A stretch of DNA of 36,133 nt from Candidatus Methylobacter favarea (GTDB taxonomy: Bacteria; Pseudomonadota; Gammaproteobacteria; Methylococcales; Methylomonadaceae). The stretch's first letter is position 1; every line of letters starts with the position of its first letter. The notes under the pieces were generated by a model, which saw only the letters and a program-made list of their open reading frames with translations, did no database searches and had not been told where the DNA came from. Both the position numbers and the translations under genes were made by a program. The stretch lies in assembly GCF_902806695.1 (NCBI RefSeq), contig NZ_CADCXN010000070.1, positions 1 to 36,133 of the forward strand, given 5' to 3'. This document shows, piece by piece, positions 16,018 to 25,886 of the stretch.

Positions 16018-17829
16018 CTATTCGCCTTCCAGAAAACAGCGCAGTTGCTCTGATCTTGACGGATGCCTTAGCTTTCTCAGCGCCTTGGCTTCGATTTGAC
16101 GGATTCTTTCGCGCGTAACATCGAACTGCTTACCTACTTCTTCCAGGGTATGATCGGTATTCATATTAATACCGAAACGCATGCGCAGCACTTTCGCTTC
16201 CCTTGCTGTCAATCCTGCCAACACATTTTGAGTTGATTCACGCAAACCGGCAATAGTGGCAGAGTCGACCGGAGACAATACTTTTGCATCCTCTATGAAA
16301 TCCCCCAAATGAGAATCTTCGTCATCGCCTATTGGGGTTTCCATTGAAATAGGCTCTTTCGCAATTTTCAATACCTTACGAACTTTGTCTTCAGGCATTT
16401 CCATGCGTTCGGCCAGTTCTTCAGGCGTTGCTTCACGACCCATTTCCTGAAGAATCTGCCTGGAAATACGGTTTAGCTTATTGATGGTTTCAATCATATG
16501 CACAGGAATACGGATAGTTCTGGCCTGATCTGCAATTGACCGGGTAATAGCCTGCCTGATCCACCATGTGGCATAGGTAGAAAATTTATAACCGCGGCGA
16601 TATTCAAATTTGTCGACCGCTTTCATTAAGCCAATATTACCTTCCTGAATCAAATCCAAAAATTGCAAACCCCTGTTAGTATATTTTTTAGCAATTGAAA
16701 TAACCAGCCTTAAATTGGCCTCGATCATTTCTTTTTTGGCACGTCTTGCCTTGGCTTCGCCAATCGACATACGCCGATTTATGTCTTTTAAGGCGCTGAT
16801 TGTCAATCCATACTCAGCTTCAATATCGGCCAAAATCCTTTGGGCTTTTTTTATTTCTTTTTCATGCCCTTTCAGATCTTTCGCGTATTTACGTCCTTCA
16901 CCCAGATACTGATCCAGCCATTCAGTGCGGGTTTCATTTTCCGTAAATGAGGCAATAAACTCCTTGCGCGGCATTGCTGCATTCTTAACGAAAATATCCA
17001 GAATCAGTTTTTCCTGTTCACGAACAAGTGCGACTCCCTGAGGTATAATGCCTGTCAGCTTCTTTAAATATTGTGGCGTCCATTTAAACTGCATGAATAA
17101 TTCAGCTAAAGTTTCAAAGGCTTTCTCTGTTTTATCACTGGCATAGCCATACTTTTTAATTGCTCCAGAAGTTATTTTCAACTGTTTTCTGAGCAATTCA
17201 ACTTTCTCCTTGACCTCTCCATAATTCAGCCCTTTCAACTCTTCTTCCGTACTGGTTTCATCAACAAGATCATTGGCGGGTTGAGCAACTGCAAAAACCT
17301 CAGGCTCGCTTAAATCTACAAAGCCCGAAATTAAATCTGTCAAGCGAATGCCGCTTTCTTCCTCAGAAACCGAATCAAACGAGTGCAAAAAGTCCTCTAC
17401 TACAATACAAGAGCGGGCTATAGCTTTAACCAGCTGCTGCTGACCTTCTTCAATACGCTTGGCGATTTTTAATTCGTCAGCCCGTGTTAACAACTCCACT
17501 GAGCCCATTTCGCGCATATACATGCGCACGGGGTCTGTTGTGCGGCCGAACTCGCTATCAACAGAAGCCAGAGCTGCAACTTCTTCAGCATCTTCATCAT
17601 CGGTAGTGACAGCCGCTGAATCGGTAATTAGAGAATCTTCATCGGGCGCGATTTCATATACCTGAATGCCCATATCATTGATCATGCCAATAATATCTTC
17701 AATTTGTTCAGGATCAACAATATCACTGGGCAAATGATCATTAACCTCGGCATAAGTCAGGTAACCCTGGATCTTGCCTTTGGCTATCAATTGTTTAAGT
17801 TGGGATTGCTGGTGTTCTTGATTCATCAT
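16018..17829 (-). CDS. rpoD: RNA polymerase primary sigma factor sigma70
   Basis: This 603-residue protein carries all primary sigma regions. Region 1.1 is at the N-terminus, region 1.2 is [19 protein letters not shown], and a non-conserved acidic spacer follows. Regions 2.1-2.4 are visible as [29 protein letters not shown] and [18 protein letters not shown]. Region 3 and region 4.2 (helix-turn-helix, [23 protein letters not shown]) complete it. It is the housekeeping sigma factor. It follows dnaG after 79 bases in the macromolecular-synthesis operon and is followed by tRNA-Ile. Confidence 0.98.
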   Translation of the reverse strand: MMNQEHQQSQLKQLIAKGKIQGYLTYAEVNDHLPSDIVDPEQIEDIIGMINDMGIQVYEIAPDEDSLITDSAAVTTDDEDAEEVAALASVDSEFGRTTDPVRMYMREMGSVELLTRADELKIAKRIEEGQQQLVKAIARSCIVVEDFLHSFDSVSEEESGIRLTDLISGFVDLSEPEVFAVAQPANDLVDETSTEEELKGLNYGEVKEKVELLRKQLKITSGAIKKYGYASDKTEKAFETLAELFMQFKWTPQYLKKLTGIIPQGVALVREQEKLILDIFVKNAAMPRKEFIASFTENETRTEWLDQYLGEGRKYAKDLKGHEKEIKKAQRILADIEAEYGLTISALKDINRRMSIGEAKARRAKKEMIEANLRLVISIAKKYTNRGLQFLDLIQEGNIGLMKAVDKFEYRRGYKFSTYATWWIRQAITRSIADQARTIRIPVHMIETINKLNRISRQILQEMGREATPEELAERMEMPEDKVRKVLKIAKEPISMETPIGDDEDSHLGDFIEDAKVLSPVDSATIAGLRESTQNVLAGLTAREAKVLRMRFGINMNTDHTLEEVGKQFDVTRERIRQIEAKALRKLRHPSRSEQLRCFLEGE

Positions 17830-17908
17830 TTACTCACTGAATATTCTATTCAGCATGCTTCGCTGAACTAAAAATTATACTATAAATTTTTATTATCTTT
17901 GCATCAAA

Positions 17909-19627
17909 CTATTTGTTGGACAATAATTTACGTAATAATTCCTTCTCCTGCCGATCTAATCTGCTGGTTTTTTCTTTAACCAGCAAGCGGTCCAGACCAA
18001 TCGACCGGGCCTGGGCAAGCAGTCTGTCTAAGGCATCACAAAATACTGCAGCTATTTTGTCATCCGGCACCATTAACTCCAGCAAAGCTAAGGCTTTTAC
18101 TGACTTTTCCTCGGCGCTGCCTCGATAAATCTCTACTAAGACAGCGGCATTAGCCGGTCGATTATCTAATATCACTTGCAGGATGTTTTTAAACAGGTCA
18201 ATACCAGAAAACTCCAGCCCGCGCCAGTCAATCTCTTTTTGTTCAACAATCTTAGCAAGCTCCGGGTTCTGGAGCAATAAAGCAATGGCAACCCGTGACG
18301 AGGATAGCCGCCCTTTTTCCTGGCGTTGCCTCTGACCTTGCAGCGTTCTAAGTGTAGCCTTATTCTTCGAAACATCCAGGCGCGTTAAACCTGATATTTC
18401 CTTGAGTCGTGCCTGCATCGCTTCACGGAACATGCCGGCCGGTATTTTTTCCAGATAAGGCCCAGCTTTGATCGCTAATTGCACACGCTCTTCCATTCGG
18501 GATAAATTCAAGGCCTCGGAAACATGCTGAAAAAAATAATCTGACAAGGTTTTAGCGGCCTGCACGCGTTCATTAAACCTGTCAACACCTTCCTCTCTCA
18601 CTAGGGAATCGGGATCATAATTTTGTGGCAACAGCATAATGCCAAGCTTTCGTCCATCCCTTAATCTGGAAAAAGCCGGCTCCATTGCCCGCCATGCCGC
18701 TTCCTGACCCGCTTTATCACCATCAAAACAAAATACCAGTTCCGATGAAAACCGGAACAGCAAGTCAAGATGAGCTGGCGATACTGTCGTCCCTAATGTC
18801 GCCACAGCATAATGGATTCCAAACTGGGCCAGAGCAATAACATCCATATAGCCTTCAACTACCAGAATTCTTTCAGGCTTGGGATTTTTTTCCAGCAGTT
18901 CATATAAGCCATAGACTTCTCTGCCTTTGTGAAATAGGGCCGTTTCCGGCGAATTCAAGTATTTGGGCAAGGAATTATCAAGCACCCGCCCACCGAATCC
19001 TACAATCCGCGCACGCTTGTCCCGTATGGGAAACATAATCCTGTCGCGAAAACGATCATAGGCATTTCCGCCGCCTTTACTGATCGCCAGCCCGGTTTCT
19101 ATCAATAGCTTCTGATTAAATTGACCGGCCAAGGCATCCCATTTATCAGGCGCATAGCCCAACATAAAATCGCGAATAACTTCAGATTCAAGACCTCTGG
19201 CGCTTAAATAATCAATTGCCTTAATGCCCGACCTCAGCTGTTCCACATAAAATGCGGCTGCCTGTCTCATAACAGCATACAGATCATTTAAATTTTCTTT
19301 CTGCGGGGCCGTCTTATGGTTAAGGGACTCCCTGGGCACATCAATGCCGGCAAAGGCCGCCAGGTTCTCCACGGCTTCAACAAAATTAAGGTGACTAAAG
19401 TCCATCAGAAAACCAATGGCATTGCCGCTGGCTCCACAACCAAAACAATGAAAAAATTGCTTTTTGCGGTTTACAGAAAAACTGGGGGTTTTTTCAGTGT
19501 GAAAAGGACATCTGGCAACATAATTTGCACCCGTTTTTTTTAAAGGAACGTGCGAATCGATTAAATCAACAATATCAACCCGCACCAACAGCTCATCAAT
19601 AAACTGGCGAGAAATTCTACCGGCCAT
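17909..19627 (-). CDS. dnaG: DNA primase
   Basis: This 572-residue primase makes RNA primers for replication. The N-terminal zinc-binding domain has CPFHTEKTPSF and HCFGCGASGNAI (CHC2 type, residues about 41-66). The catalytic core contains the TOPRIM motif VVEGYMDVIAL and the FCFDGDKAGQEA acidic cluster. The C-terminal part is the DnaB-binding region. The protein is slightly shorter than E. coli DnaG but complete. It lies between yqeY (20-base gap) and rpoD in the classical rpsU-dnaG-rpoD arrangement. Confidence 0.97.
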   Translation of the reverse strand: MAGRISRQFIDELLVRVDIVDLIDSHVPLKKTGANYVARCPFHTEKTPSFSVNRKKQFFHCFGCGASGNAIGFLMDFSHLNFVEAVENLAAFAGIDVPRESLNHKTAPQKENLNDLYAVMRQAAAFYVEQLRSGIKAIDYLSARGLESEVIRDFMLGYAPDKWDALAGQFNQKLLIETGLAISKGGGNAYDRFRDRIMFPIRDKRARIVGFGGRVLDNSLPKYLNSPETALFHKGREVYGLYELLEKNPKPERILVVEGYMDVIALAQFGIHYAVATLGTTVSPAHLDLLFRFSSELVFCFDGDKAGQEAAWRAMEPAFSRLRDGRKLGIMLLPQNYDPDSLVREEGVDRFNERVQAAKTLSDYFFQHVSEALNLSRMEERVQLAIKAGPYLEKIPAGMFREAMQARLKEISGLTRLDVSKNKATLRTLQGQRQRQEKGRLSSSRVAIALLLQNPELAKIVEQKEIDWRGLEFSGIDLFKNILQVILDNRPANAAVLVEIYRGSAEEKSVKALALLELMVPDDKIAAVFCDALDRLLAQARSIGLDRLLVKEKTSRLDRQEKELLRKLLSNK

Positions 19628-19647
19628 AAGCTACCCGGCCAAAGCTG

Positions 19648-20106
19648 CTATCCAGCTAATGCAGCCTTGATTTTTGTACTGACAACTGACATGTCAGCAC
19701 GACCCTGCATTTTTGTTTTAAGCAAGCCCATTACCTTGCCCATTTCTTTAACTGATTGCGCCCCGGATTCAGCTATTGCCTCTTTGATTAAAGAATCAAT
19801 TTCAGCCTCAGTAAGAGCTTGAGGCAGAAAGTCCTGAATCACCAGAATTTCAGCCTCTTCAACCGCCACCAGATCATTTCGGCCGGCATCTGCAAACTGT
19901 CGTATAGATTCACGACGCTGCTTGAGCATCTTGTCGAGAACGAGGATAGCCCGATTATTATCCAGCTCTATTCGCTCATCAACTTCAACTTGCTTGATTG
20001 CAGCCAGGATTAAACGAATCACGCCCAATCTTGATTTATTGCCGCTTTTCATAGCGGCTTTCATATCTTCCTTGATGCAATCTGTTAATAAATCCATCGA
20101 AGCCAC
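19648..20106 (-). CDS. yqeY: GatB/YqeY-domain protein
   Basis: This small cytoplasmic helical protein of 152 residues resembles the tail domain of the GatB subunit of tRNA-dependent amidotransferase. Recognisable parts are LRLILAAIKQVEVDER-like (here IRLILAAIKQVEVDER), EEAEILVIQDFLPQALTEAEI and the C-terminal KEMGKVMGLLKTKMQGRADM. The family is thought to touch tRNA or tRNA-modifying complexes, but the role as a separate protein is unknown. It sits six bases after rpsU and 20 before dnaG, an insertion in the operon seen in many gammaproteobacteria. An ATG three codons in is a possible alternative start. Confidence 0.93.
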   Translation of the reverse strand: MASMDLLTDCIKEDMKAAMKSGNKSRLGVIRLILAAIKQVEVDERIELDNNRAILVLDKMLKQRRESIRQFADAGRNDLVAVEEAEILVIQDFLPQALTEAEIDSLIKEAIAESGAQSVKEMGKVMGLLKTKMQGRADMSVVSTKIKAALAG

Positions 20107-20112
20107 CCTACT

Positions 20113-20346
20113 TTATAAAGCAGGGCGTCCACGCCGTAAATTTTTCAACGCATAACGTTCTCGGGCCAGTTTTTTCAAATGGCGCTTAACAGCTGCCGCA
20201 CCTTTGCGTTTACGCTCTGCCGTCGGTTTTTCATAAAACTCGTGGCGACGCACTTCTGCCAATACACCGGCTTTCTCGCAAGCACGTTTAAAACGGCGAA
20301 TTGCGATATCGAAAGGTTCGTTTTCTTTAATTTTCACTGACGGCAT
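20113..20346 (-). CDS. rpsU: 30S ribosomal protein S21
   Basis: This 77-residue basic protein has [20 protein letters not shown] and the [17 protein letters not shown] segment that define bS21, with a C-terminal RRGRPAL extension. S21 takes part in initiation on the 30S subunit and is needed near the anti-Shine-Dalgarno region. It is the first gene of the macromolecular-synthesis operon. Its promoter lies in the 101-base divergent gap shared with tsaD. Confidence 0.97.
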   Translation of the reverse strand: MPSVKIKENEPFDIAIRRFKRACEKAGVLAEVRRHEFYEKPTAERKRKGAAAVKRHLKKLARERYALKNLRRGRPAL

Positions 20347-20414
20347 TATAATGATCCAGATATGTTAATATTTAAAATTGAAAGCTTGTAGTCTACTAAT
20401 AAACAGAACTCTTA

Positions 20415-20442
20415 ATTATACCTTATTTTTATAATTTTCAAA
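20415..20442 (-). promoter_or_regulatory. Promoter of the rpsU-dnaG-rpoD operon
   Basis: On the minus strand a perfect -10 TATAAT (20415-20420) lies 15-16 bases after a TTGAAA/TTTGAA -35 element. It is about 70 bases before the rpsU start and just before the divergent tsaD start, in an AT-rich gap. Confidence 0.65.
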
Positions 20443-20447
20443 AACCA

Positions 20448-21458
20448 ATGTACGTTTTAGGCATAGAAACATCCTGTGATGAAACCGGCATTGCAATTTA
20501 TCATGCCAGGCAAGGCTTGTGTAATCACCTTTTGTACAGTCAGGTTAAGATGCACAGTGACTATGGCGGCGTCGTTCCGGAACTGGCTTCACGTGATCAC
20601 ATCCGCAAACTAGTGCCGCTAATCAAGCAATCCCTGAAGGAAAGCCGGCTGAAAAGCACTGACTTGAACGGCATTGCCTATACAGCAGGGCCAGGGCTCA
20701 TGGGAGCACTATTGGTCGGCGCAGCTACTGCCAGAAGTCTGGCCTGGACGTGGCAAATCCCGGCCATTGCCGTTCATCATATGGAAGGACATCTGCTTGC
20801 GCCTATGCTCGAAGAAAATCCGCCGGCATTCCCTTTTGTTGCCTTGCTAATTTCAGGCGGACATACCCTGCTTGTACAAGTCAAAGGCATCGGCCGTTAT
20901 CAGTTGCTAGGGGAGTCACTCGATGACGCGGCTGGCGAAGCGTTTGATAAAACCGCAAAAATGCTGGGTTTGGGCTATCCGGGCGGACCAAAGCTTTCCG
21001 CTCTTGCCGAGCACGGCAATCCGCAAATTAAATTTCCTCGCCCCATGACCGACCGGCCCGGCTTGGACTTTAGCTTCAGCGGATTAAAAACATTTACCAT
21101 GAATACTTTCAATGCCTGCAAAAAAACTGATCAAGACAAAGCGGATATTGCGGCGGCTTTCCAAAATGCAGTGGCCGATACGCTGAGTATCAAGTGTCAA
21201 CGCGCCTTAAGACAAACCGGCTTGAAAAAACTGGTTGTGGCGGGAGGCGTCAGCGCCAACAAACAAATTCGCGCCTCTTTAACTGAAATGACCGATAAGG
21301 AAAAGGCGCAGATCTATTTTCCCAGACCCCAGTTCTGCACCGACAATGGCGCCATGATTGCTTATGCGGGCTGCCAGCGTTTGCTGGCCGGTCAATATGA
21401 AGGCCTGGAAATTTTGGCTCGCCCTCGATGGCCTATCAGTGAGCTGTCATGCCTTTAA
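20448..21458 (+). CDS. tsaD: tRNA N6-adenosine threonylcarbamoyltransferase
   Basis: This 336-residue Kae1/TsaD ASKHA protein transfers the threonylcarbamoyl group to A37 of ANN-decoding tRNAs with TsaB and TsaE. It shows [18 protein letters not shown], the metal-binding [10 protein letters not shown] (HxxxH), [24 protein letters not shown] and [13 protein letters not shown]. The length is standard. It is divergent from rpsU and ends one base before the plsY stop on the other strand. Confidence 0.98.
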   Translation: MYVLGIETSCDETGIAIYHARQGLCNHLLYSQVKMHSDYGGVVPELASRDHIRKLVPLIKQSLKESRLKSTDLNGIAYTAGPGLMGALLVGAATARSLAWTWQIPAIAVHHMEGHLLAPMLEENPPAFPFVALLISGGHTLLVQVKGIGRYQLLGESLDDAAGEAFDKTAKMLGLGYPGGPKLSALAEHGNPQIKFPRPMTDRPGLDFSFSGLKTFTMNTFNACKKTDQDKADIAAAFQNAVADTLSIKCQRALRQTGLKKLVVAGGVSANKQIRASLTEMTDKEKAQIYFPRPQFCTDNGAMIAYAGCQRLLAGQYEGLEILARPRWPISELSCL

Positions 21459-22031
21459 TCAGCCTTCTTCACCGGCCAGCAAGCGTTGAATATTGCTTTT
21501 ATGCCGCCACAGCAATAACAACATCATCATCCCCGAAACTGCCGCTATCGGAATATTTCCAACTATAAGCCAGGCGTAAACAGGCGATAAAATTGATGCC
21601 ACTAGCGCCGATAAGGAAGAAATTTTACCTACCTTGTAAATCAGCAGCCAAGTGGCTATAAATGCAAAACCCAATAGCCAGGAAAATCCGAGCAACACCC
21701 CTATTGATGTAGCCACACCCTTGCCGCCTTTAAAGCTGAAAAATACCGGATAGAGATGGCCCAAAAATGCCGCCAGCCCGGTTAACGCCAGTGATTCCGC
21801 CGGCATTTCCATTAGCTTCGCGATATATACGGGGATCAGACCTTTGAGCAGATCGCCTAGCAAGGTGATAGCGGCCGCCTTTTTCCCGCCGATGCGCATG
21901 ACGTTGGTCGCACCCGGATTGCCAGATCCCTGTCGGCGTGGATCGGGCAATCCCAACAAGCGGCAAATAATAATTGCACTGGATATTGAGCCTACCAGAT
22001 AGGCAACCGGAACGAGCAACCATTGAATCAT
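21459..22031 (-). CDS. plsY: Acyl-phosphate glycerol-3-phosphate acyltransferase
   Basis: This 190-residue inner-membrane protein with about five helices uses acyl-phosphate to acylate glycerol-3-phosphate, the first step of phospholipid synthesis. The signature loops are present: VGSISSAIIICRLLGLPDPR, GSGNPGATNVMRIGGKKAA and FKGGKGVATSIGVLLG. It is convergent with tsaD with no gap and divergent from folB. This tsaD-plsY-folB neighbourhood is common in gammaproteobacteria. Confidence 0.97.
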   Translation of the reverse strand: MIQWLLVPVAYLVGSISSAIIICRLLGLPDPRRQGSGNPGATNVMRIGGKKAAAITLLGDLLKGLIPVYIAKLMEMPAESLALTGLAAFLGHLYPVFFSFKGGKGVATSIGVLLGFSWLLGFAFIATWLLIYKVGKISSLSALVASILSPVYAWLIVGNIPIAAVSGMMMLLLLWRHKSNIQRLLAGEEG

Positions 22032-22124
22032 TATATACCTTTAATTATTCATAACTTGTAAGCCGGGTTCATTTCCCCGATACTTACGCTTTTTTAAAAG
22101 CGCACATCATAACTGGAAACGGCA

Positions 22125-22478
22125 ATGGATATCATATTTTTAGGCGGGCTTGAGATAGAGACAATCATCGGCATTTATGACTGGGAAAGGGAAACCAAAC
22201 AAACCGTCGTACTTGACATAGCAATGGCTTTTGATATTCGGAAAGCCGCTGAAACCGATGACATTCAATACGCGCTTGATTACAAAACGGTTTCCAAACG
22301 CATTATCTCCTTTGTCGAGGAAAGCCGGTTTTTTCTGGTTGAAAAATTGATTACCGAAATAGCCGATATTGTACGTAATGAGTTTAATGTCCCCTGGGTA
22401 AAAATAACCCTCAATAAAAAAGGCGCAATCCGCGGCGCCAGCGATGTAGGCATTATCATTGAACGGGGTGAAAAATAA
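22125..22478 (+). CDS. folB: Dihydroneopterin aldolase
   Basis: This 117-residue enzyme cleaves or epimerises dihydroneopterin to 6-hydroxymethyl-dihydropterin in folate synthesis. It opens IIFLGGLEIETIIGIYDWERE and contains the active-site region ALDYKTVSKRIISFVEES and VEKLITEIADIV, ending in VKITLNKKGAIRGASDVGI. The size and motifs fit FolB. The folK start follows after only three bases, so the two are translated as a pair. Confidence 0.95.
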   Translation: MDIIFLGGLEIETIIGIYDWERETKQTVVLDIAMAFDIRKAAETDDIQYALDYKTVSKRIISFVEESRFFLVEKLITEIADIVRNEFNVPWVKITLNKKGAIRGASDVGIIIERGEK

Positions 22479-22481
22479 CCC

Positions 22482-22982
22482 GTGCCCAGAGGTTATATCA
22501 GTATTGGCAGCAATATAGACAAGGACACCTATATCCCTGCCAGTTTGAAGGCCCTTGAGCAACACTTTGGCAAACTGATCATTTCAAGTATTTATGAGTC
22601 TGAGCCGGTAGGTTTTTCAGGCGATGCCTTTTATAATCTTGTGGTCGGCTTTGATACCGATCTGGATATGCAGGAGGTCGCCAGACGGCTCCGGCAAATA
22701 GAGCTGGATCATGGCCGCACCCGTGAATGCAAAAAATTTTCTTCACGGACCCTCGATCTGGATCTGATCCTTTATGGCGACCTGATTATGAACGACGGCT
22801 CTTTAAGGATACCGCGCGATGAAATAGAACGCTATGCGTTTGTACTTGAGCCTTTAGCGGAAATTGCCCCGACCCTGGAGCATCCGGTCAGCCACAAAAG
22901 CTATGCCGAGCTCTGGGATAAATTCGACAAGTCAGATCTCAGGCAAAGACGCGTCACCCCGCCCTGGCTTTCAACAGGATAA
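22482..22982 (+). CDS. folK: 6-hydroxymethyl-7,8-dihydropterin pyrophosphokinase
   Basis: This 166-residue HPPK transfers pyrophosphate from ATP to hydroxymethyl-dihydropterin. It begins with a GTG at 22482, right after folB. Motifs are GYISIGSNIDKD, SIYESEPVGF, the catalytic loop with RECKKFSSRTLDLDLILYGD and IPRDEIERYAFVLEPLAEI. The last 12 bases overlap the end of the convergent SDR gene. The product feeds folate synthesis and, in this organism, competes with the H4MPT branch for pterin precursors (inference). Confidence 0.95.
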   Translation: MPRGYISIGSNIDKDTYIPASLKALEQHFGKLIISSIYESEPVGFSGDAFYNLVVGFDTDLDMQEVARRLRQIELDHGRTRECKKFSSRTLDLDLILYGDLIMNDGSLRIPRDEIERYAFVLEPLAEIAPTLEHPVSHKSYAELWDKFDKSDLRQRRVTPPWLSTG

Positions 22983-23711
22983 CGTTCGCCCGCCGTCAAC
23001 CGTGATAATCTGGCCGGTGATGTAACCGGCATCCTTAACCAGAAATAATACCGCCTTGGCAATATCAAGGGGCTCGCCAAGGCGTTTTAACATTATGCGC
23101 TGTAAAATTTCCTGTTTAGCCTGCTCCGATAACTCATGCTCCGGCCAGATAATAGCGCCCGGGGCAATGCCATTGACCCGTACAGCGGGGCCCAGCTCCT
23201 TGGCAAGAATTCTGGTCATCGCCGCCAAACCCGCTTTACTCATGCTATAGACCGGGTAGCCGCTCAGCCCGTGTTCGGCATGAATATCGATAATATTGAC
23301 AATGCAGCCTTTATTATCCGTTAAGGCTCGCGACAATAATTTTGCCAGAAAAAATGGGGCTTTCAGATTAATGCCCAATATGTCATCCCAATGCTGTTCT
23401 GTTACCTTTGCAACGACGGCCGGATAAAAAGCCGAGGCATTGTTCACCAGTACATCTATTCCATCCCAGGCCGCACTGGCCGCCTCGGCAACGGATTCAA
23501 GCTCGCTTATTTTAAGTAAATCGGCCTGCATGGCCTTCGCTGAATCAGGACGTTGTTGGTTTAATTCCTTACAAAGCTCAAGCGCATCTGCTTGGGACGA
23601 CCGGTAATGCAAAAAAACATTACTGCCCTCGCTATGCAGCAAGCGGGCGCAAGCCGCGCCTATTCGCTTGGCCGCCCCGGTAATCAACACATTTTTTTGC
23701 TTTATATTCAT
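22971..23711 (-). CDS. SDR-family pteridine reductase (FolM/PTR1-like)
   Basis: This 246-residue short-chain dehydrogenase has an N-terminal TGAAKRIGAA Rossmann loop. The basic residues in that loop indicate NADPH use and are usual in pteridine reductases. LVNNASAFYP and the catalytic YSMSK follow. The usual catalytic Ser position is filled by an Asp-containing segment (VNIIDIHAEHG), as in PTR1-type enzymes. It ends in IITVDGGRTL. Its position against folB-folK supports a role in reducing dihydropterins or dihydrofolate. Substrate specificity cannot be read from sequence. Confidence 0.85.
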   Translation of the reverse strand: MNIKQKNVLITGAAKRIGAACARLLHSEGSNVFLHYRSSQADALELCKELNQQRPDSAKAMQADLLKISELESVAEAASAAWDGIDVLVNNASAFYPAVVAKVTEQHWDDILGINLKAPFFLAKLLSRALTDNKGCIVNIIDIHAEHGLSGYPVYSMSKAGLAAMTRILAKELGPAVRVNGIAPGAIIWPEHELSEQAKQEILQRIMLKRLGEPLDIAKAVLFLVKDAGYITGQIITVDGGRTLSC

Positions 23712-23780
23712 CTTGATTCAAAAAAATGCCATGGGCGACCGGAAAAAATAAATAATTTCCCTGGTAACATAAAGCGGATT

Positions 23781-24593
23781 TTACTCATCCTCCTGCTTTT
23801 CAAGCGTTTTCTGCCCGGTTTCTATCCCGACATCGTCAGGATAACCATAATCGGCCTCCGCCTTACGCACAAACAGTCGTGAAAATAACAAGCCAATCTC
23901 GAATAACATCCACATCGGTATGGCCAGCAGTGTTTGCGAAATGGCGTCGGGAGGCGTTAGCACCATGCCTATGATAAACGCCGCGACAATTACATAAGGG
24001 CGCTTGTCAGCAAGATCGGCGGGAGTTACCAGACCTGTCCAGACCAGTACGATAGTAAATATCGGCACCTCGAAACAAATGCCGAAAGCAAAAAACAGGG
24101 TTAAGACAAAATCCAGGTATTTGGTAATATCGGTCATTACCGCCACGCCTGTGGGCGCCGCAGTCGTCAGGAAACCGAACACCAAAGGGAAAACCACAAA
24201 GTAAGCAAAGGCCACGCCCATATAAAATAACAGCGTACTGGCAATCAGCAGCGGCAAAATCAGCCGCCGCTCCCGTCTATAAAGACCTGGCGCGACAAAT
24301 GCCCAGAACTGATAAAGAATCACGGGAATGGAAATAAAAACCGCGACTACCAGCGCCAGTTTAAAAGGAGTGAAAAAGGGAGATGCCACATCAATAGCAA
24401 TCATCGTGCTATTTTTCGGCATATGCTTTAACAATGGGCCAGCCAGCAGGCTATAGATTTCATTGGCATAGGAAGCCAGCGCCAGGAACACCGCCAGCAC
24501 ACAGAAAACGATGCGCAAAAGGCGATTGCGCAGTTCAATCAAATGACTGATGAAAGACTGCTCGACAGCCTCTTCAGAATTATTTGGGCTCAT
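23781..24593 (-). CDS. tatC: Sec-independent protein translocase TatC
   Basis: This is a polytopic inner-membrane protein of about 270 residues, with six helices, and is the receptor for twin-arginine signal peptides. It shows the conserved start [15 protein letters not shown], then [46 protein letters not shown] and [20 protein letters not shown] start it at the ATG at 24591-24593 ([12 protein letters not shown]). The frame is open 29 codons further up inside tatB, but that extension is basic and unlike TatC. It overlaps the tatB end by 14 bases. Confidence 0.96.
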   Translation of the reverse strand: MSPNNSEEAVEQSFISHLIELRNRLLRIVFCVLAVFLALASYANEIYSLLAGPLLKHMPKNSTMIAIDVASPFFTPFKLALVVAVFISIPVILYQFWAFVAPGLYRRERRLILPLLIASTLLFYMGVAFAYFVVFPLVFGFLTTAAPTGVAVMTDITKYLDFVLTLFFAFGICFEVPIFTIVLVWTGLVTPADLADKRPYVIVAAFIIGMVLTPPDAISQTLLAIPMWMLFEIGLLFSRLFVRKAEADYGYPDDVGIETGQKTLEKQEDE

Positions 24594-24906
24594 GCGGCCG
24601 CTTAGGCTGTTCCTGATTATCTTTTGGCAACTGGTCGATTGAAGATTTGATTGAATGCGCAGTATCGGCCGTCTCATCAAGCAATTGTTGAAACTCTGCC
24701 CTGCCCGCCCGCTCTTTTAATAACTGGCGAATTTCTTCGGCTTGAAATTCTTCCCTGATTTCCGCCTTGACCGAAGCCACCATATTCCGTGTTTTGCCTA
24801 TCCAGAAGCCTGCAAGTCTGGCTACTTTAGGCAATCTTTCCGGACCTATCGCCAATAAGCTGACCAAGCCCACCATTATCAGCTCGGAAAACCCTATATC
24901 AAACAT
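24580..24906 (-). CDS. tatB: Sec-independent protein translocase TatB
   Basis: This 108-residue protein has one N-terminal membrane helix ([21 protein letters not shown]) with the conserved Glu, then the [19 protein letters not shown] amphipathic helix and a charged coiled tail ending in KRPHEPK. TatB binds the signal peptide together with TatC. It is the middle gene of tatA-tatB-tatC, following tatA after 16 bases. Confidence 0.95.
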   Translation of the reverse strand: MFDIGFSELIMVGLVSLLAIGPERLPKVARLAGFWIGKTRNMVASVKAEIREEFQAEEIRQLLKERAGRAEFQQLLDETADTAHSIKSSIDQLPKDNQEQPKRPHEPK

Positions 24907-24922
24907 ACCAGTGATTTAACCT

Positions 24923-25135
24923 TTAAGCGTTTTCATTTTTTTTAGCGGGTACTTCACCTTCGATGGTTTTATCGTCATCGACGGCGGTTTTTTCTTCTTC
25001 CCCTTCCTTGATAGCGGAGCGAAAGCTTTTGATTGCCCCGCCCAAATCAGAACCTATATTGCGAAGGCGCTTGGTACCAAAAATAATAATGATGATGGCC
25101 AATACAATTAACAGTTTAGTAATACTTATGCCCAT
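24923..25135 (-). CDS. tatA: Sec-independent protein translocase TatA
   Basis: This 70-residue protein has a short membrane helix ([20 protein letters not shown]) and the [21 protein letters not shown] hinge and amphipathic helix, followed by an acidic tail. TatA forms the translocation pore. It comes 44 bases after hisE in the same direction, so tatABC is probably partly transcribed with the his genes. Confidence 0.95.
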   Translation of the reverse strand: MGISITKLLIVLAIIIIIFGTKRLRNIGSDLGGAIKSFRSAIKEGEEEKTAVDDDKTIEGEVPAKKNENA

Positions 25136-25179
25136 TTATAACTCCAGTTAGCCGTCTAGAATCGACTTAAAATAGTTGG

Positions 25180-25497
25180 TTATTTGTTGCGCTGCGCCTT
25201 TTCTTCCAGACCGGACAAGCCAAAACGGCGCTGTAACTCCTGCAACACATCATCCGGGCCTAGCCCCTGGTCGGCCAACAACACCATACAGTGAAACCAG
25301 AGATCGGCGATTTCATGAATTATCTGTTTTGGGTCGGCGTCCTTGGCGGCGATAATCGTTTCGGCCGCTTCTTCGCCGATTTTTTTCAGAATACTGTCCA
25401 GCCCTTTCGCATAAAGACTCGCCACATAAGACTTATCGGCGGATTCCAGTTTACGCTGCTCAAGAACCTTGGCTAATTGCCGCAATACTTCACTCAT
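25180..25497 (-). CDS. hisE: Phosphoribosyl-ATP pyrophosphatase
   Basis: This 105-residue alpha-helical enzyme of the MazG-like fold hydrolyses phosphoribosyl-ATP to phosphoribosyl-AMP (second step of histidine synthesis). It has the [18 protein letters not shown] and [16 protein letters not shown] metal-binding helices. It is separate from hisI, unlike in Escherichia where the two are fused. It overlaps the hisI stop by four bases. Confidence 0.96.
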   Translation of the reverse strand: MSEVLRQLAKVLEQRKLESADKSYVASLYAKGLDSILKKIGEEAAETIIAAKDADPKQIIHEIADLWFHCMVLLADQGLGPDDVLQELQRRFGLSGLEEKAQRNK

Positions 25498-25886
25498 GGT
25501 TTTCCATAAATTGTCTCAGGGTCTTTCAGCACGGGCTCAACCGGTTGCCAGTGACCTTTTACCAGCTGGCGGTAAAAACAGCTTTCACGACCCGTGTGAC
25601 AAGCGATACCGCTTTCTTGTTCAACTTTGAGCACGATAACATCCTCATCACAATCCAGAAATAAACCGGTAACTTTCTGTCTGTGGCCGGATTCTTCCCC
25701 TTTTCGCCATAATTTTCCGCGCGATCTTGACCAGTAAACGGCGTAGCCTTCTGCTACCGTTAAGCCTAATGATTCACGATTCATCCAGGCAAACATCAAT
25801 ATTTTTCCGGTGTCGGCCTGTTGGGCTATTACAGGAACCAGGCCATCGTCAGTCCAGCGTATTTCATCCAGCCATGTAGCGCTCAT
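25494..25886 (-). CDS. hisI: Phosphoribosyl-AMP cyclohydrolase
   Basis: This 130-residue metalloenzyme opens the purine ring of phosphoribosyl-AMP. It contains the signatures [30 protein letters not shown], and the metal-ligand region [13 protein letters not shown] with [11 protein letters not shown] at the C-terminal side. It is coupled to hisF and hisE by 4-base ATGA overlaps on both sides. Confidence 0.97.
   Translation of the reverse strand: MSATWLDEIRWTDDGLVPVIAQQADTGKILMFAWMNRESLGLTVAEGYAVYWSRSRGKLWRKGEESGHRQKVTGLFLDCDEDVIVLKVEQESGIACHTGRESCFYRQLVKGHWQPVEPVLKDPETIYGKP

Noticed and set aside
24594-24680. Longer tatC start with 29 extra residues
   Set aside because: The extension lies within tatB, is basic and Ser/Gln-rich, and does not resemble TatC N-termini. 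The ATG at 24593 gives a normal length.
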